Below are positions 1-12,793 of a DNA stretch of 64,000 bases, piece after piece (the stretch's first letter is position 1; each line of letters starts with the position of its first letter). The position numbers and the translations under genes are program-made. This DNA comes from Morinoia aosen (Eukaryota; Arthropoda; Malacostraca; Amphipoda; Talitridae): NCBI GenBank assembly GCA_030386875.1, contig CM059578.1, forward strand, positions 26,087,009 to 26,151,008, read 5' to 3'. Below the pieces are notes generated by a model. That model was not told the origin of the DNA and did no database searches. It was given only the letters and a program-made list of their open reading frames with translations.

Positions 1-544
1 ATTGTACCGACATGATTGAATGTGAATAGCTTGACCGTAGCTAATTTAATTAAACATCGAGGAATACATTGTTTTCGGTTATCCTAAGATCCTTGTTTTC
101 ATTATTAAGCTTAGATGAAGTGTTGTGCTGAAGCGTAACAAAACCAATTCCAGGTATATTTTAACTCTGTTTTATTTCAACCGGATTTTTTCCATATTCT
201 TGGCAAATTTTCATAATTTTGACAACCATTTTTCTCTTCGTGGTCCCTATTTCCCTATTCGTTACGCCGCATTTATATATTATATATTTAAATTATTATA
301 TATCATATTTATGTATATACATTATTTATCTACTACCTTACTGAAGACATTATATTTCGGGGTAACATAATTACTGAGAGCCCTTTGTATACTATGTAGT
401 TACAACTCTGCGCAATATTTTTCACTCACGCTTTCTTTGTCTTGTTCGTAACAAATATTTTCACGGACCCAACTAGCCAAAAAATTTTCCTCCGGCACAC
501 TTGGGAGCTCCGTTCCTTCCCTTCCAGTTCCTTACCACGTCGAC
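1..544. other. AT-rich sequence, no gene recognised
   Basis: Short open frames occur in AT-rich sequence but none shows a recognisable domain. Nothing else can be supported before the R1 repeat that follows. Confidence 0.5.
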
Positions 545-745
545 TGCAGCGTCTTAAACTGAAGTTCTTCATCCAACTCACATTAGAGTTACTTTTAGAG
601 ATCAGTTTCGAAAATAACGAATATCAAATATATCGTGACATTATTTAATTTTCATTAAGTATTTATGAAAATTGAGTCAGTGACTGCTGGTCGGTCAGCA
701 GCATTATAAAAATTCCCTCAACGAGTCAGCAGCTTTAACGAGCTG
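545..745 (-). mobile_element. R1 dispersed MITE-like repeat, uninterrupted copy
   Basis: This stretch matches, by eye, the two flanks of the large LINE at 51.99-56.13 kb. Its left part resembles 51880-51992 (shared motif GAAAATAACGAA and a GTATTTATG-like junction). Its right part resembles 56131-56190 (shared GTGACTGCTGGTCG and AGCAGCATTAT). It therefore represents the same repeat without the LINE. Strand is given relative to the copy at 15617-15834, which shows terminal inverted repeats. No coding capacity is seen. Confidence 0.55.
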
Positions 746-2848
746 CTTTATATAATTACAGCTCTGACCTGTAGACCGCATGATTTATTCCCTCATGTTC
801 GATATTGGAAACACGTAACCAGCTGATAGGAACAAAGCTTTCTCAGTGTTTCAAAACTGTTGGAGTTCTTTTTATTTAAGTTTAATGCACTAAATATCCC
901 TCCTGAAACACCCCTGTGACCCATATGTTGGGTGTCGAATTATGTGCAAATTGATCCCCTCGCAAAGATTACGTAAGCTTTCGTTTATCCAAAAACAAAA
1001 GTTCTTACAGTACTGCCATGAGAATTTTTGTAGCTGGGCATGACAGGTCTGGATTCAGTCACTCGTTTCTGGCCAATTAAGGAGACTCGTAACAAAGAAA
1101 AGCTCATCTACGCATCCAAAGCAAACAGATTACGCTCGCTTTGATAACTATTCAAACCTATAAAACACGATTGAAGCACGTGAAGTGAGTGGAGGGGAAT
1201 TTAATTCTAAGCATGGATCTGCGCAGTTTGAATTTTCAATTTTGACTAAACTAAAAGATTCTATGGGATATTTTTAATAGAACATTAACCCTAGTTCTTA
1301 ATATGAACTTCTTTTTTGTAGCGTTTGTTTAAAGTGCTGCACAACCCCGACATCATTTTAAATGGGAATGCTAAAAGCAATTCAACCCAGTAAGAACAGG
1401 TCTGAACATCTAGTTTTGAACTGATTTTAAAAGCTATGCAGTTCACACTGTTTTTCCCTTCATGACTCCAAGCCAATTTTATTAATCCCTTTGCCAAGTG
1501 ACCTCGTCACAAATAATTTACCGACTGGGTAGCCATACTACACATGCGAAGACGTCTTGTTTAGTACGAATGCAAATTTTTTCGTCTTAAAAGAATATTT
1601 CCTGAAATCAGCGTAACACTACAAGCACATTTGTGACTTTCGAGGCTGCGATGGGTGAATAAATATGATTCAATAACATTGCCAGAAATAATAAGGTATG
1701 ATAACAAAATTCTTCTTAATAGCACTAATTTCTATCATTACTGACTATTCTACTATTATTTATAGAAGTCAAATTGCAGCATGTTTCCGAAATAACCATT
1801 TAAATCGTTTGAACGATGTGAGCAATTTTCGCCCGCTTCTTTTCAAACGCATAGATCTCGCTGAAGTACACATTTTCTATTTGGCAAAGGGACGTAAATT
1901 TGTGGACAATTCCTCATGATGCCATATATTTACTGAGCATAATCCCGGAGCCAATCTGTGCCCAAAGTTGTAACAAATCTATCGACTATAGGCGGGTCAT
2001 TCTTCATGTATCGGCGTTACTTAAGCGATCATCTCCGGCACAGTCCCAATCGGAAAGAGACCAAAAAGTGGCTTTATTTCTTCCGGCCGTCTCTATTTAT
2101 TGCCAATAAAATAAGCTTGTTTGTTCGCTTTGGCTTCCCCCAAAAAATATGGCTGCGAGAGCCTAAAAATGGAGCTGAAAACGAGTTCTTAAACAGTCGG
2201 TAGAGGTCCGACGCAGAATTCTTCGGCCTATAATTGCAGTTAGTTCACTACACAACCGATTAGAATTTATTTATTGAACAGAACTAAATATTTTTCTGGT
2301 TCACTCCCACGCAAGGTTTTGTTTTTGTTTATTTGACGGTAATTCATAGATTCAAATAGAGCGTAAGCTTTTGTTAATTTCTCATTTGAAAGAATTGTTA
2401 GAAAATTTTTGTTCCATTCAAAGGGTCTCAATGTTGTTTAAAGATCAGTTGATCTGCGATGCATTCCCGTTCATTTCATTCGTTTATTTCAATGGGATTT
2501 GAACTCGCATAAGGCCCTTCAAGGTAAAACATGGAGTGATTTTTTTTTTGCAATTTGTGCTGGATTTTACCTTCATGTATAATTTGGATTGCATAAATCT
2601 ACGCAAAAAAAGCGCTGCAATAATATTGACTTCGATGAACGGGAAGAAGTGAGCACTGTTCTCAAAATTGCATCATTAAGTTTCTGTAGCTTGGATCTAT
2701 CATATAAGAACACGACGCCATCATGTTAAATTTTGTCATTACCATTTCAGACTCTCGTGTTTTTAACATGGTCTCCAGTACTATTGAGTGATTCCAATTA
2801 TTAAACGAAAAGATTCTTTTCAAATCGTTTCCATTCCTGTTTGACTAT
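746..2848. other. No recognisable gene
   Basis: AT-rich sequence with only short frames (up to about 80 codons) and no recognisable protein domain, array or RNA gene. Confidence 0.5.
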
Positions 2849-2871
2849 CACCAATGGTCAAACCATTGGTG
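2849..2871. repeat. Perfect short hairpin
   Basis: A 9-base arm CACCAATGG is followed by the 5-base loop TCAAA and the exact reverse complement CCATTGGTG. No T-run follows directly. Function is unknown and it may be chance. Confidence 0.4.
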
Positions 2872-2980
2872 ACCAACCGTATGGCATGGTATTGCCACCA
2901 ATCTAATCCAATTCTGCATATTATTTAAAATAGAATGAATCCGATAGCGATATACAAACAAAAACTTCAATTACTGAAGA

Positions 2981-3392
2981 TGGCGATATCGAAAGTACTG
3001 GAGTGCCTTTGCTTTTCAATATCCTTAAACTCGCGACACAATATCAATTGTGAAGGTGGTAGCTATACTCAAATTTGATCATTGTACAAGCCTTGAGAAA
3101 CAGTCTACCTCTGTATAACTTGTGGTAAATAAATTGTTTAAAATTGAAAATTGACACATCAGAAGCGTATTCGACTCGTAGTCGGTGCTCTGGAATTTCT
3201 GTTTTCTAGTGGAAATGCGACCATTTGCATTCGGGTGGCGATATCGAAAGTACTGAAATGCCTCTACTTTTCAATATCCTTAAACTCATGACATAATATT
3301 AATTATGAAGGTAATATGAGCAGCACATTCGACTCGGAGTTGGTGCTCTGGAAATTCTGTTTTCTAATGGAAATGCGACCGTTAGCATTCGG
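2981..3392. repeat. Two-copy tandem duplication, first copy interrupted
   Basis: Two direct copies both start with TGGCGATATCGAAAGTACTG and end with AAATGCGACC plus GCATTCGG. Copy one is 2981-3235 (about 255 bases) and copy two is 3236-3392 (about 157 bases). The size difference is almost wholly explained by a LINE 3' fragment of about 92 bases inside copy one. Apart from that insert the copies differ by scattered substitutions. Confidence 0.8.
3058..3149 (+). mobile_element. LINE 3'-end fragment with tail
   Basis: The sequence begins GGTAGCTATACTCAAATTTG, contains ATTGTAC and CTACCTCTG, and ends GTGGTAAATAAATTG followed by TTTAAAATTG. The same order of blocks forms the 3' end of the LINE at 56.05-56.13 kb and, in reverse complement, of the copy at 49.83 kb. 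It is a 5'-truncated insertion of about 92 bases with a short repetitive tail, typical of target-primed reverse transcription. No clear target-site duplication is visible. Confidence 0.7.
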
Positions 3393-5584
3393 CTAAGTTC
3401 TCGCAACGACTTCGGGTGCCCCGAGTAGCGCTGGTGAGCTTCCGAGCTATTTTCAAAACTACGCCTATTTCCGGTCCTTCATTTCTGGCCAGTAATGGCG
3501 GTATTGATCTCAAAGAATTAATAGCGAGGGATAGAGTAAACATTTCCGAATGCTTCCCTAGAACAACGCAAATTTAATTTTAGTCTTCATCTTAGTCCTA
3601 ACAATGAGCATTGATTTTACTGACCACCCAAAAATGTAACATATTTTAATAACCCGGAGCATTTACATTAGCTTTCATATCGTAATGCGCAAATAAGGAA
3701 AACCTTAATAACTTGATTTGAAGTTAATGTACGTATTTTAATTTAGTATATTGTAAGTGGAAATTCGGTTTGAAGATCGATTTTGGGTGTTTTATAGATT
3801 ACAGCGTTCGACAGAACTCATTGATATTTGGACATGCATTTTTTTCAACGATCTTCAAATAAAACGCGCAAATGCTGCTCAACATTCCAACGTGAAAAAA
3901 CATTAACACTCACAGTGTTTGCATAAACATTTAAGTGGCGTTCCCTAACGGCAAAACCACGATACAAGTTGCGTATTTAGCAACAAATTGTACCTAAGTT
4001 TGAAGTCTCCGCTATTCTATGAACTTCTTGTACTGAAATATCAGTGTTTCCCGCTGATTGTTTGCCTTGTGTTCCAGGTTTCACCCCAGTTTATTCAGAA
4101 TAAAAAATCAATAAACATCGTATTCAGAATGATCGTGACGGTGCGTGGCATAATGTTCTCAAATTGGTAACCTGTATTTTTTTCTTAATTTGAGCCTTTC
4201 TTCGATGATTACCTTTTTAATTCACCTCGATGATTTCTTACAGCAACACACCACAGGCTACAGACGTCCCTTACGTACTAAGATAGAGATGAACACGCCC
4301 AAAAATACGCCAACCTCTTCACAAACTCTTACGCAGTTTCATTACTGTTCAGCAAGTGCTGCATGAAGCAATTTCTGTGATCTAACAAGCGTTGATTTGG
4401 ACTAAGCCTTTTTTTCAGGGGATTCTCATTCTGCAGAAGAAAACATTTTAACTTGTCAGATACACAATTTAAACGGGGGATTATTCAGCGTGTGATGCTA
4501 ACATTAAGATCAACATCTCGCTTGCACTTCACAAATTTAACGTTTGTCCTCAAAAATTTCTTAGTCTGGTTCATTTACAATAGAGTCCTCAATTGTAATA
4601 ATGACTTCGAAACAAAAGGACTGTGTGATTATCAACGAATTCCAATCCACAGACCTCTGTTTTCACTTCGTATATGATGAAGAACGATTCGATCTTTCAG
4701 CGAGCAGTTTTCACTTCAGCTTGCGTGAAATAGTTAGAGTCGAAGTCTGAAGAATGAGTTACATAAAAAATTGCAATGGCAATATTGCACAAGGAACTGC
4801 AATGGCAATATTATACTCCAGGGGAAAAAAGTCTCATCGAAAGGAAAATAAAGTTCGTTTATAAATTTATGAAGGGAGACACTACTGAATTTTAGGCAGA
4901 GAAATAGTCTCCAGCCATGGAAAAACCTCTAAGGTTTTCAAAATTTTGCCTGATTTTTTATGTGCAGTGCTTCATTTCTTTACGCATATTTTAGAATACG
5001 GCACTAACGGAGCTTTAATATCCCATCGAGGCATCGGAAATGGAAGGAGTCTTTTTTTTTTTTGCTCGGCCAAATTCATTTTCATTTATCGCAGGTATTT
5101 CAAACATTCATATTAGATCTTGCTGGTTTTCAAATATTTTTTCGAACGAACCGACCCATTTAACTGACCTCACGCATTTGAATCTAATTCATTAACATTC
5201 ATGGCCAGTCACTAAAAACAGCGTCAAATTTTGTCCCATTATGCCAGCTGATTAAAAAATAAACTTTTTTATCCCTTTATAACTAAACGCCGCTCGACGT
5301 TGGTCGGTTACCTAAAACTTCGTCAATTTTTGTTCCCTTATACGCCGCTCGACATATGTACGTACGTAGAATACCCTCCGTAGTCTCTCATAGTCGACAT
5401 TTTGAATCGTCACGCCAGGCAGGCAGAGTTGCGCCCCCTGCTCCCCTCATGATTGTCTAAAGTAAACACACCCGAATTTCAGGACCAGACTCAATCAAGA
5501 ACTTCTCGGCCCCCAGATGCAAATTCAATTGCTGCTCTCCACAGCCTGCCCATGCGCCAGGCTCCAGCGCCCTCTGCTTATGAC
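3393..5584. other. No recognisable gene; small local duplications
   Basis: Short frames only. A short local repeat of CAATGGCAATATT occurs near 4773-4812 and a repeated CGCCGCTCGAC motif near 5288 and 5342. No coding gene or RNA gene could be supported. Confidence 0.45.
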
Positions 5585-5668
5585 GAGCAGATGCTACCAC
5601 AGCGTGGGGTCCACCGCCATGTTTCGCCTACACAGGTGGAGTTTTAGATGTACAAATTATGTGTTTAC
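5585..5668 (+). repeat. R4 dispersed repeat, copy 1
   Basis: This block resembles 56545-56630 in order and spacing: a GCTAC motif, AGCGTG, GG-TC-ACCGCC, a divergent middle, then GAGATGTACAA-like sequence and TGTGTT. It lies in a locally GC-richer stretch (about 5410-5650) with an open frame of about 65 codons whose product I do not recognise. It could be a transposon relic or a conserved non-coding block. Confidence 0.4.
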
Positions 5669-5930
5669 TAGCAGGACCTATTTATGACAAACCCCTCCGT
5701 GGACACCGGTGTCGTAAGATGTGATTAAAGTGGTAATAGTTTTTGTCTGGTGTTCAAATCACGATATTTTAACGAATATCAGGATAAGACTAGTAGAGTA
5801 AATGCAGAAATAAAACCTTTTTTATAAAATACAGAAAAATAATCAACCTCTCTAAAATGTTAGGTTATAAATTTTGAGTAAGGCAGTCGTCCACAGCATA
5901 TGTCTATGTCAACCTTAATGTACTGTCTCG

Positions 5931-6032
5931 AGGATAATATTCGCCTAAAAAGTAAGATAGCATCAATTAGGGGACTTGCTCCCAATTCACTGCCTTAATT
6001 CCTAGTGCTTTTCAAGGCGAATATTATGTCCT
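5931..6032. repeat. Hairpin element, about 100 bases
   Basis: The left arm AGGATAATATTCGCCT plus A-rich bases and the right arm CTTTTCAAGGCGAATATTAT plus GTCCT are reverse complements apart from two short gaps. The spacer is about 55 bases. The size and structure suit a very small fold-back MITE, though no second copy was seen in the window. Confidence 0.45.
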
Positions 6033-7800
6033 ATCAGCGCATGCTTCTTGCTAGCCAGGGCTTCTGGTGAGCGTCTAGCTTATAGCTTCTACTTTAAAAC
6101 GTATCATTGTGTTAATTTCTTGTTAAGTCTCGTGTGCATCATTGCACTTTTCCAACCCCATCACTATCTTGAAAGTAGCAAAAAATTATCAAGCGTATAA
6201 TAAGTATCAAATAATTTTTAAGCAGAATAAAGCAGCAGAAAATTAATAAACACATAGTGAGCAGCACATAATTATTCAGAAGAAAATAAATATCATATTA
6301 TTATTAAGCAGATAATTATTAATAAAACCATGTAGTCTCTGTACCGAACACATTTTGGATACTCAAATATATTTATTACGTGTGCAAACAGCGTTCGCTT
6401 CTATAAATCAAAGTCAATTAAATCCGTACTCACATTTTGCTAACTTTGAAAATGTTGACAATGCAATGAGCTTGGGTGCAAAACATCGAAATTAAATGGA
6501 ACGAAGTTACTGTTTTTCGCGTTGAATTCAATCTTATTTTCTAGACAAAGGAATATTTTCCAATGAAATATCTGCCACAATGACAGTTCCATGTTATTTA
6601 CCGTCATCCCGGTAATTATATCTCAGAGGATTATTTGAAAATTATTATTATTAGATGCCATCACAATAAAGCCATGAACAACATAAGAATTAATATATTG
6701 TATAAGTTCCTGAAACTCAAACGTAACCATTGTACATTGATGAAAAAAGCGTTAAAATATTTTCACAAATTTCGTGGAGAATTTTCCAAATCTTTTTCTT
6801 TGAATTGTCCCAACATATGTCATATGTACTTTTGATGTGTACTGGAAGTTAGACTTGCATGAACCAACTACGTGTAACATTGATTTAATGAAAAATTTGC
6901 AAGTAGCGTTAATTTATTTAATGAAATCCACTCTATTTGAAATTGGTTGACCCAGTGAATCATCAATGGTAGGCAGGAATTGTTGTACAGCTTGAAACAA
7001 CTTAATCAAATAAGGAATGATAAACACTTTATGACGTGCACGTATTGACTCAGTTTAAGCCTTTTCAGATTAAATTTACATTTACTTCTCCCTATTTAGC
7101 ATAAATAGATTTCAACCACAACCGACGCCGAAAGATCATTTCACTCAAATCGAACAATTCAGACAGTACATAGCAGGCTGTCAAAAAATTCTTCCGCAGT
7201 GTAATCTCACTCTGAATGAAACCAACCTTTAAGGTTTCATGAGACCCAGATAGAAGAGATTCAGTAGTACTCGGTACTTGCCGAGTTACTCGGTATTTTC
7301 AGCATCTGTAATAACTTTTAAAACTATTTCTTCCTATCTGTAGACCTGATTCAATGACAGTAAAAATCCTACCATGTGTTCAAATTATTAACATTGAGTG
7401 CAAAGAACTCACTTTTCTTAAAATGTTCTCCGAATGTTTACTGTACTTATATAAGCAGTGTCTCGACATTTTAACTCTCAATACTGATTTGGAAAGAATC
7501 AGGTGGAGGTTTAAGTACTTAAAATTTCAACAAAGATGAGAGGAAAGAAAAAAGAACCATAATTTACGCACAAGTGAAAGACAAGAGATATAAAAAAAAA
7601 CCTATGCTGCCATTTCTGATCAAGACGAGGGCGTGAACAAAAAAATTCAAATATTTTTATGTAAAGGAAGCGCATTAAATCTAATGAACTGGCAAAGGCG
7701 TGAACGGGTTAAACGAAGAAATTTACATTATATTACAACATTTACATTTACCAGTACGAAATTCAGCGCCCGTGAATGAGCTGGAAATCTTCATCAATAA
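6033..7800. other. No recognisable gene
   Basis: AT-rich, with an A-rich, low-complexity tract around 6180-6330 containing repeated AGCAG and AATTATTA motifs. The open frames are short and unrecognised. Confidence 0.45.
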
Positions 7801-7801
7801 C

Positions 7802-8150
7802 TGAAATCGGGAACAAGATATTAACATGCAATATGACAGTGAACCTTTGCATACTGTGTGAAATCGGGAACAAGATATTAGCATGTAACATGACAGTGAA
7901 ACTATGCATACTGTGTGAAATCGGGAACAATATATTAGCATGCAATTTGACAGTGAACCTTTGCATACTGTGTGAAATCGGGAACAAGATATTAGCATGA
8001 AATTTGAGAGTGAACCTTTGCATACTGTGTGAAATCGGGAACAAGATATTAGCATGCAATATGACAGTGAACCTTTGCATACTGTGTGAAATCGGGAACA
8101 AGATATTAGCATGTAATATGGCAGTGAACCTTTGCATACTGTGTGAAATC
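7802..8150. repeat. 57-bp minisatellite, six units
   Basis: Units start with TGAAATCGGGAACAAGATAT at 7802, 7859, 7916, 7973, 8030 and 8087, with a broken start at 8144, so the period is exactly 57. Because 57 is a multiple of three and the unit lacks stops in several frames, open frames of up to about 130 codons run through it on both strands. The minus strand would encode a 19-residue repeat containing CSRFHTVC. The openness follows from the repeat and is not evidence for a gene. Confidence 0.9.
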
Positions 8151-8269
8151 AGTGCGACAAAAATGGAACACACACATTACACAAGTGAAGATCCGTGAAA
8201 GACATTTATACAAACACTGGATGATTCACTGGATGAAATTTTGATGATTCTGATCCGAGCGCGAGATGC

Positions 8270-8835
8270 AATAAATCATTATTATTTAGGCAACTTGTCT
8301 CAACTGCATTTCACCTTGCACCGAAAATGAAACATTTTGCCCAGCAAATATCAATTAGGCAACTTGCCTCTTATTCATTTCAACTTACTTCACATCATTT
8401 CACCTTGCACCGAAAATGAATTTGAAACATTATTATCGATTAGGCAACTTCCCTCAAATTTATTTCAACTTACTTGAAAACCATTTCCTTTTACACAGAA
8501 AATGAATTTAAAACATCATTATTTATCAGGCAACATGCTCAGAATTCATTTCACCTTGCACAGAAAATGGATTTGAAACATCATTATCAATTAGGCAACT
8601 TGCCTCAAATTCATTTCACCTTGCACGGAAAATGGATTTGAAACAACATTATCAATCAGGCAACTTGCCTCAAATTCATTTCACTTTTTGCAGAAAATGA
8701 ATTTGAAACATCATTATCAATCAGGCAACTTGCCTCAAATTCATTTCACATTGCACAGAAAACGAATTTGAAACATCATTATCAATCAGGCAACTTGCCT
8801 CAAATACATTTCACCTAGCACGGAAAATGGCAAGT
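8270..8835. repeat. About 65-bp minisatellite, about eight units
   Basis: The core AGGCAACTTGCCTC recurs with starts near 8288, 8357, 8443, 8529, 8593, 8658, 8722 and 8787. Between cores lie ATTTCACCTTGCAC and GAAAATG blocks followed by TTGAAACATCATTATCAA. The last five units are regular at 64-65 bases, while the early ones are longer (69-86) and more divergent. It lies about 120 bases after the 57-bp array, and the two are unrelated in sequence. Confidence 0.85.
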
Positions 8836-9899
8836 TTCACCCAGCAAGCGCGTTGCCCACACGCCGTCGGCAGTACAGTCATCAGCCTGGTGTATATGAA
8901 CGTTTCTCGGTAGCCATGAAACTACCATCGAACTCCTGCACGCGAACTTCGTTGGATTTACGGACTCCTAACTTCGACTATCACAAAGTTTTGGTATTAC
9001 GAGTTACGTTGATTTTGAATTGAGTCTTTGTATTCGAATGACACGATCTGTCCATCTTGCGTGCGTGCGCGCAATAAAGGGGAGATTGTCTCCTAAGGTG
9101 AGGCGACATTTTGAGTCAGCTTCTGCACAACGACGTGAACTTGCTTCAATGAATTTCTAATAGGTTCTTCAACTTTTTGGATTGCTCATCGTAGTGCCAT
9201 GTCTTGATGCAGATAGGTAAACTCAGTATTTGAATAGAAAAGAGTATAACTTTGAAGGATTGATTGAAGAGAATTATGAAAAAACTACGTAGGGTGTACG
9301 ATTATCAACAATAAAGATAACTAATGTATAAAAATGAATTATTTTTGCATACACAAAGTCAATAAGCAATTCAGCTACATAAGAAGTTACAAATTATTTG
9401 ATGGGTATAAATAATCTGTTTCATGTATAATTGAAGTATCTCAATTTGCAATTATGGCTTCAGTCGGCTTCTGTGTATTTTGGCTACATCCTGCCAAAAT
9501 ATAAGTGAAATCAAACTCGCTTTTTTTAAACATCAACAATTTTTTGAAGTTGATGGGGCGACTTTCTTGGAACACCCTTTTTTTATATTTTTCGTGATTA
9601 ATCCATTGGATTTAAATCCGGTGATTGCATAGGTCTTTATTTGGTTACTTTGGAACCATTCGCCAATTTCCTAGGTGTTATACTTAGGTTCATTGTCCGG
9701 TTGAGTCATCAAATTCAAGATTCAGTGCCTGAGCCATGTCTAACATTTCATCTTGTACAATCTTACAATTTTTAGAATCATCCAAAGTTCTAAGAACTAT
9801 TTCTGACTAGTCCACCACCCTTTATTTAAAATAAGAAAGAAGGTGAAATGAAGGGAAGGCTGTAGGACATAAAAAAATTCAAATTCTCGAGAGTTGATG
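8836..9899. other. No recognisable gene
   Basis: Mixed-composition sequence with somewhat higher GC at 8840-9080, then AT-rich. No domain, array or RNA gene was recognised. Confidence 0.45.
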
Positions 9900-10000
9900 G
9901 GGCCGAGCTTGTCTCACAGATATGCTCACCACACACTTTTGGCTGGCTTCGGACAGACAGGACAGACAGACGGATGGACGCGGCTCTTATTATAGGATAG
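9900..10000 (+). repeat. R5 dispersed repeat with GGAC-type tail, copy 1
   Basis: The order of blocks GCTTGT-TCACAGATA-GCTCA, then CACAC, GGCTGG, a run of GGACAGAC/GGAC units, GCGGCTC and TTATAATA-like sequence is shared with 47588-47690. Such a block ending in a short microsatellite resembles the 3' end of a non-LTR or SINE element. The parent element was not identified. Confidence 0.55.
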
Positions 10001-12793
10001 ATTCTACTGAACCATACAAGTGCAGAGCTTCTCCAGACCATCCCGTCACTGAATTTGACAGTTGGGATGGTAGTGCTTCTGAATGAAGACTGTTGTAAAT
10101 TCTTTCTAAATATGAGTGACTTCTTATGGCCATAATTTTCTATTTTACAATCATTAGATCGCAATTTTGTTTCAAAAACACCATAACCATGTCCTAAATT
10201 TTCATTTAGAAACAAGAATCTTGATTTTGAAAAACGTTCCTCCAGTGATGGGTGGGGTCTGCAGAATATGGTGAATTGAATTTGTGCCACTTAAGTTAAT
10301 TACGAATTACATGCTCATTAATATGTGGGTCAGCCGCACTAAAATCTTTTTGGAGTTTATTTGTTTTCATGAACGGATTAGTTTTAGCATGATGTTATAT
10401 TTTTCGTGAACTGCCTATTAAAATCTTTGCGGGGCCTAGGATTATCCAAAATCTTTTGCTGGCATTACTGCCGGCCTCAGGTTAACGGTCTAGTGTTCTC
10501 TAGGGCGAAATAAAGCAAATAAATAAAGAAAAGATAAAGCAGGTCGGTGGATGAAATGATTTGGCAGGTGGATGAACTGGCAGGGGCGAGTGTTCTCATC
10601 TGAACAGGTCTTGAATAAGAACATAAGTTTATGTCCTCGCAGTTCAAATTAAAATTGACCTCTGTTTGTTAATCTTTCACATTTGCGAAAAAGGTCGAGT
10701 GAATATTTAGATTTATTTGAAGGCTGCATAATAACTTAAAATATAAAACTCTGAAGCAAATAATGCAACGAAATGCTGCAGAGCATGAGTAATGACTCAG
10801 AAATGAGACTTAGTGTTGATGAAAGAAGGCCACGATGTGGTGCATCGAGTATCATCAACCAATAGTTTATTTTATTAGTATTTTTATTTTATAATAAAAT
10901 AAATAGCAATATTTTGTGTATTTTGCTCCTAATAAAAATTTAATAAAATCAGTAAATTCGAGATTCAAGTGCGAGATCTTTACTTTTACTCTAAATTCCC
11001 TTCATTTGAAACCTTTAACATGGTTTTATTACGCTCCATTCATATGCATAACGCTTGGTTCATTGATTTGAACACTCAAGAAAATTCAATTCTTGACTCG
11101 CTATTTGTTTGGTTTCACGTTATGTTATCCGAATGGCGTCAGGCAAAATTGCACTATTTCATTAAGTAAACCATGTTTTTGCCACAAGATTTCACTGCAT
11201 GAAGTCATTTTCAAGTATAGAAGCCTAATAAATGCTTCAACTAACTTGCTTCAACTAACAGAGTGTCTTCACCAATCTTGAAATAAACTAACTATAAGAC
11301 GCTAAATCTTTAAAAAAAAACAATGTTATTTTTGTTTTTAGCTTCCTTGTAAGCTTACTTCTACGCGTGCCTCAAACCGTCTCGGTATCTCAAGTTCTAA
11401 GGCTTTGTCACCGTTGTTCAGAAGTTCAAAACACTTCTTTTATGAGGGGATCGGTCCCCAGAGGGCGAGATTGGGGTTTCTTCTTATTAGGAATAGGGAG
11501 AAAGTAGTCCAGTATTCCACATTACTGAAGTGTACCCAATGGGTTCCAGCTGGATCAGTGGTAACTGTCACGGCGTCCTAGCCCTAAATATGAGGTATTT
11601 TAAAAGCCAATATTGAATTCAATCTTCATAATGGGAATGGCGTTTTAGTTATTTTTCTTTCTAGTGTAGGAATTCTGAACAATTAGTAAGTATACTTCTA
11701 TTTCTACCCACTATTTTAAATAGTGCTAATGCTGTTATTCAAAAATACTCCTACTTCTTTATTTTAGTACTAATCAACTAGAAAAATAATTTCAATGAAT
11801 TCATCTACAACAGAGTATCAATCAATAACCACTGAAAACAACCTAGTGATTAAAAAAAATTGCTTTTACAACAAATCAACTAGAAAAGCAGTTACGACAA
11901 ATTTGCGAACAGTAGAGCATCAGTCATTAACCACTAAAGACAACTAACTTCAGAAACAAAGCAAACGTGCACCAAAGCCCGAACAGAAGATCCATCTACG
12001 TACCTCGAACTCCACTCCTTTTCCTTTTAAGTATTGAAATGATATTTGCCTGTCGCGTTCGTTTCTAGCTTCTGGCGACGGCAGCAGGAGTCAGCCCCTC
12101 ACTTTTTCAATATTCTTCCTCGAGAGCGCGACCCTGCAATATCAATGTGTTCGATGCCATTTTGCTTACTCTTGCTTGAATACATTTCATTACAATCGGT
12201 GATGCTCGCCATCCAATTTCAAAAGCGAATAATCCGGGCGGTTATAAACAATTGCCTAAGGAAAAAGCGGCCTCAATATTGGATGCGCAGCTGTGTCCGG
12301 GTCAACAGCTATATAGTCTTTGATCGCTGTCGTGCTCCTGTTTGAATTGGAGCATTGCTTGAATATGGACAGTATTTCAAAGGCTGAATTAATTCTCCGC
12401 TCACTTTCATGTGAGAGACGATACATGAATTATTAATTTTTGAGTGCGATAAACGTGCTCACTGGAATTTGTGGGCATACTGCGCATGAGGGTGTTGTTA
12501 TTTTCACTAAGCGTGTAAAAGCTAAATCTCCTCATTCATTTTGCAGTATTTTCGACTCAAACGTTATTCAAACATGGGATCTAAATTTCCTGTAGTAACG
12601 AGTCTTAATTTTATATACGAGTCTATTTTAAATAACGAGTGACCAGTAACAACAGAACTGGACAGACCTTTTCGGGAAGAACCTCTGGCGTGCTTCTGCC
12701 CAGGATGCAATAAATTGAAACGCATCGTCGTCCAGCAATAAATTAATGGTTTCGAATGGCGTCGTTCCCTGAGCGTTATGAACGCTATGAACA
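10001..12793. other. No recognisable gene
   Basis: Frames up to about 154 codons (minus strand, 9826-10290) and 99 codons (plus, 12046-12345) were read and match no family I know. The first overlaps the R5 repeat, which argues against a gene. Confidence 0.4.

Noticed and set aside
12046-12345. Open frame of 99 codons with a QKRIIRAV stretch resembling the LINE C-terminal LQKRAIRAV
   Set aside because: The likeness is limited to a few residues. Flanking sequence does not align with the LINE in any frame.
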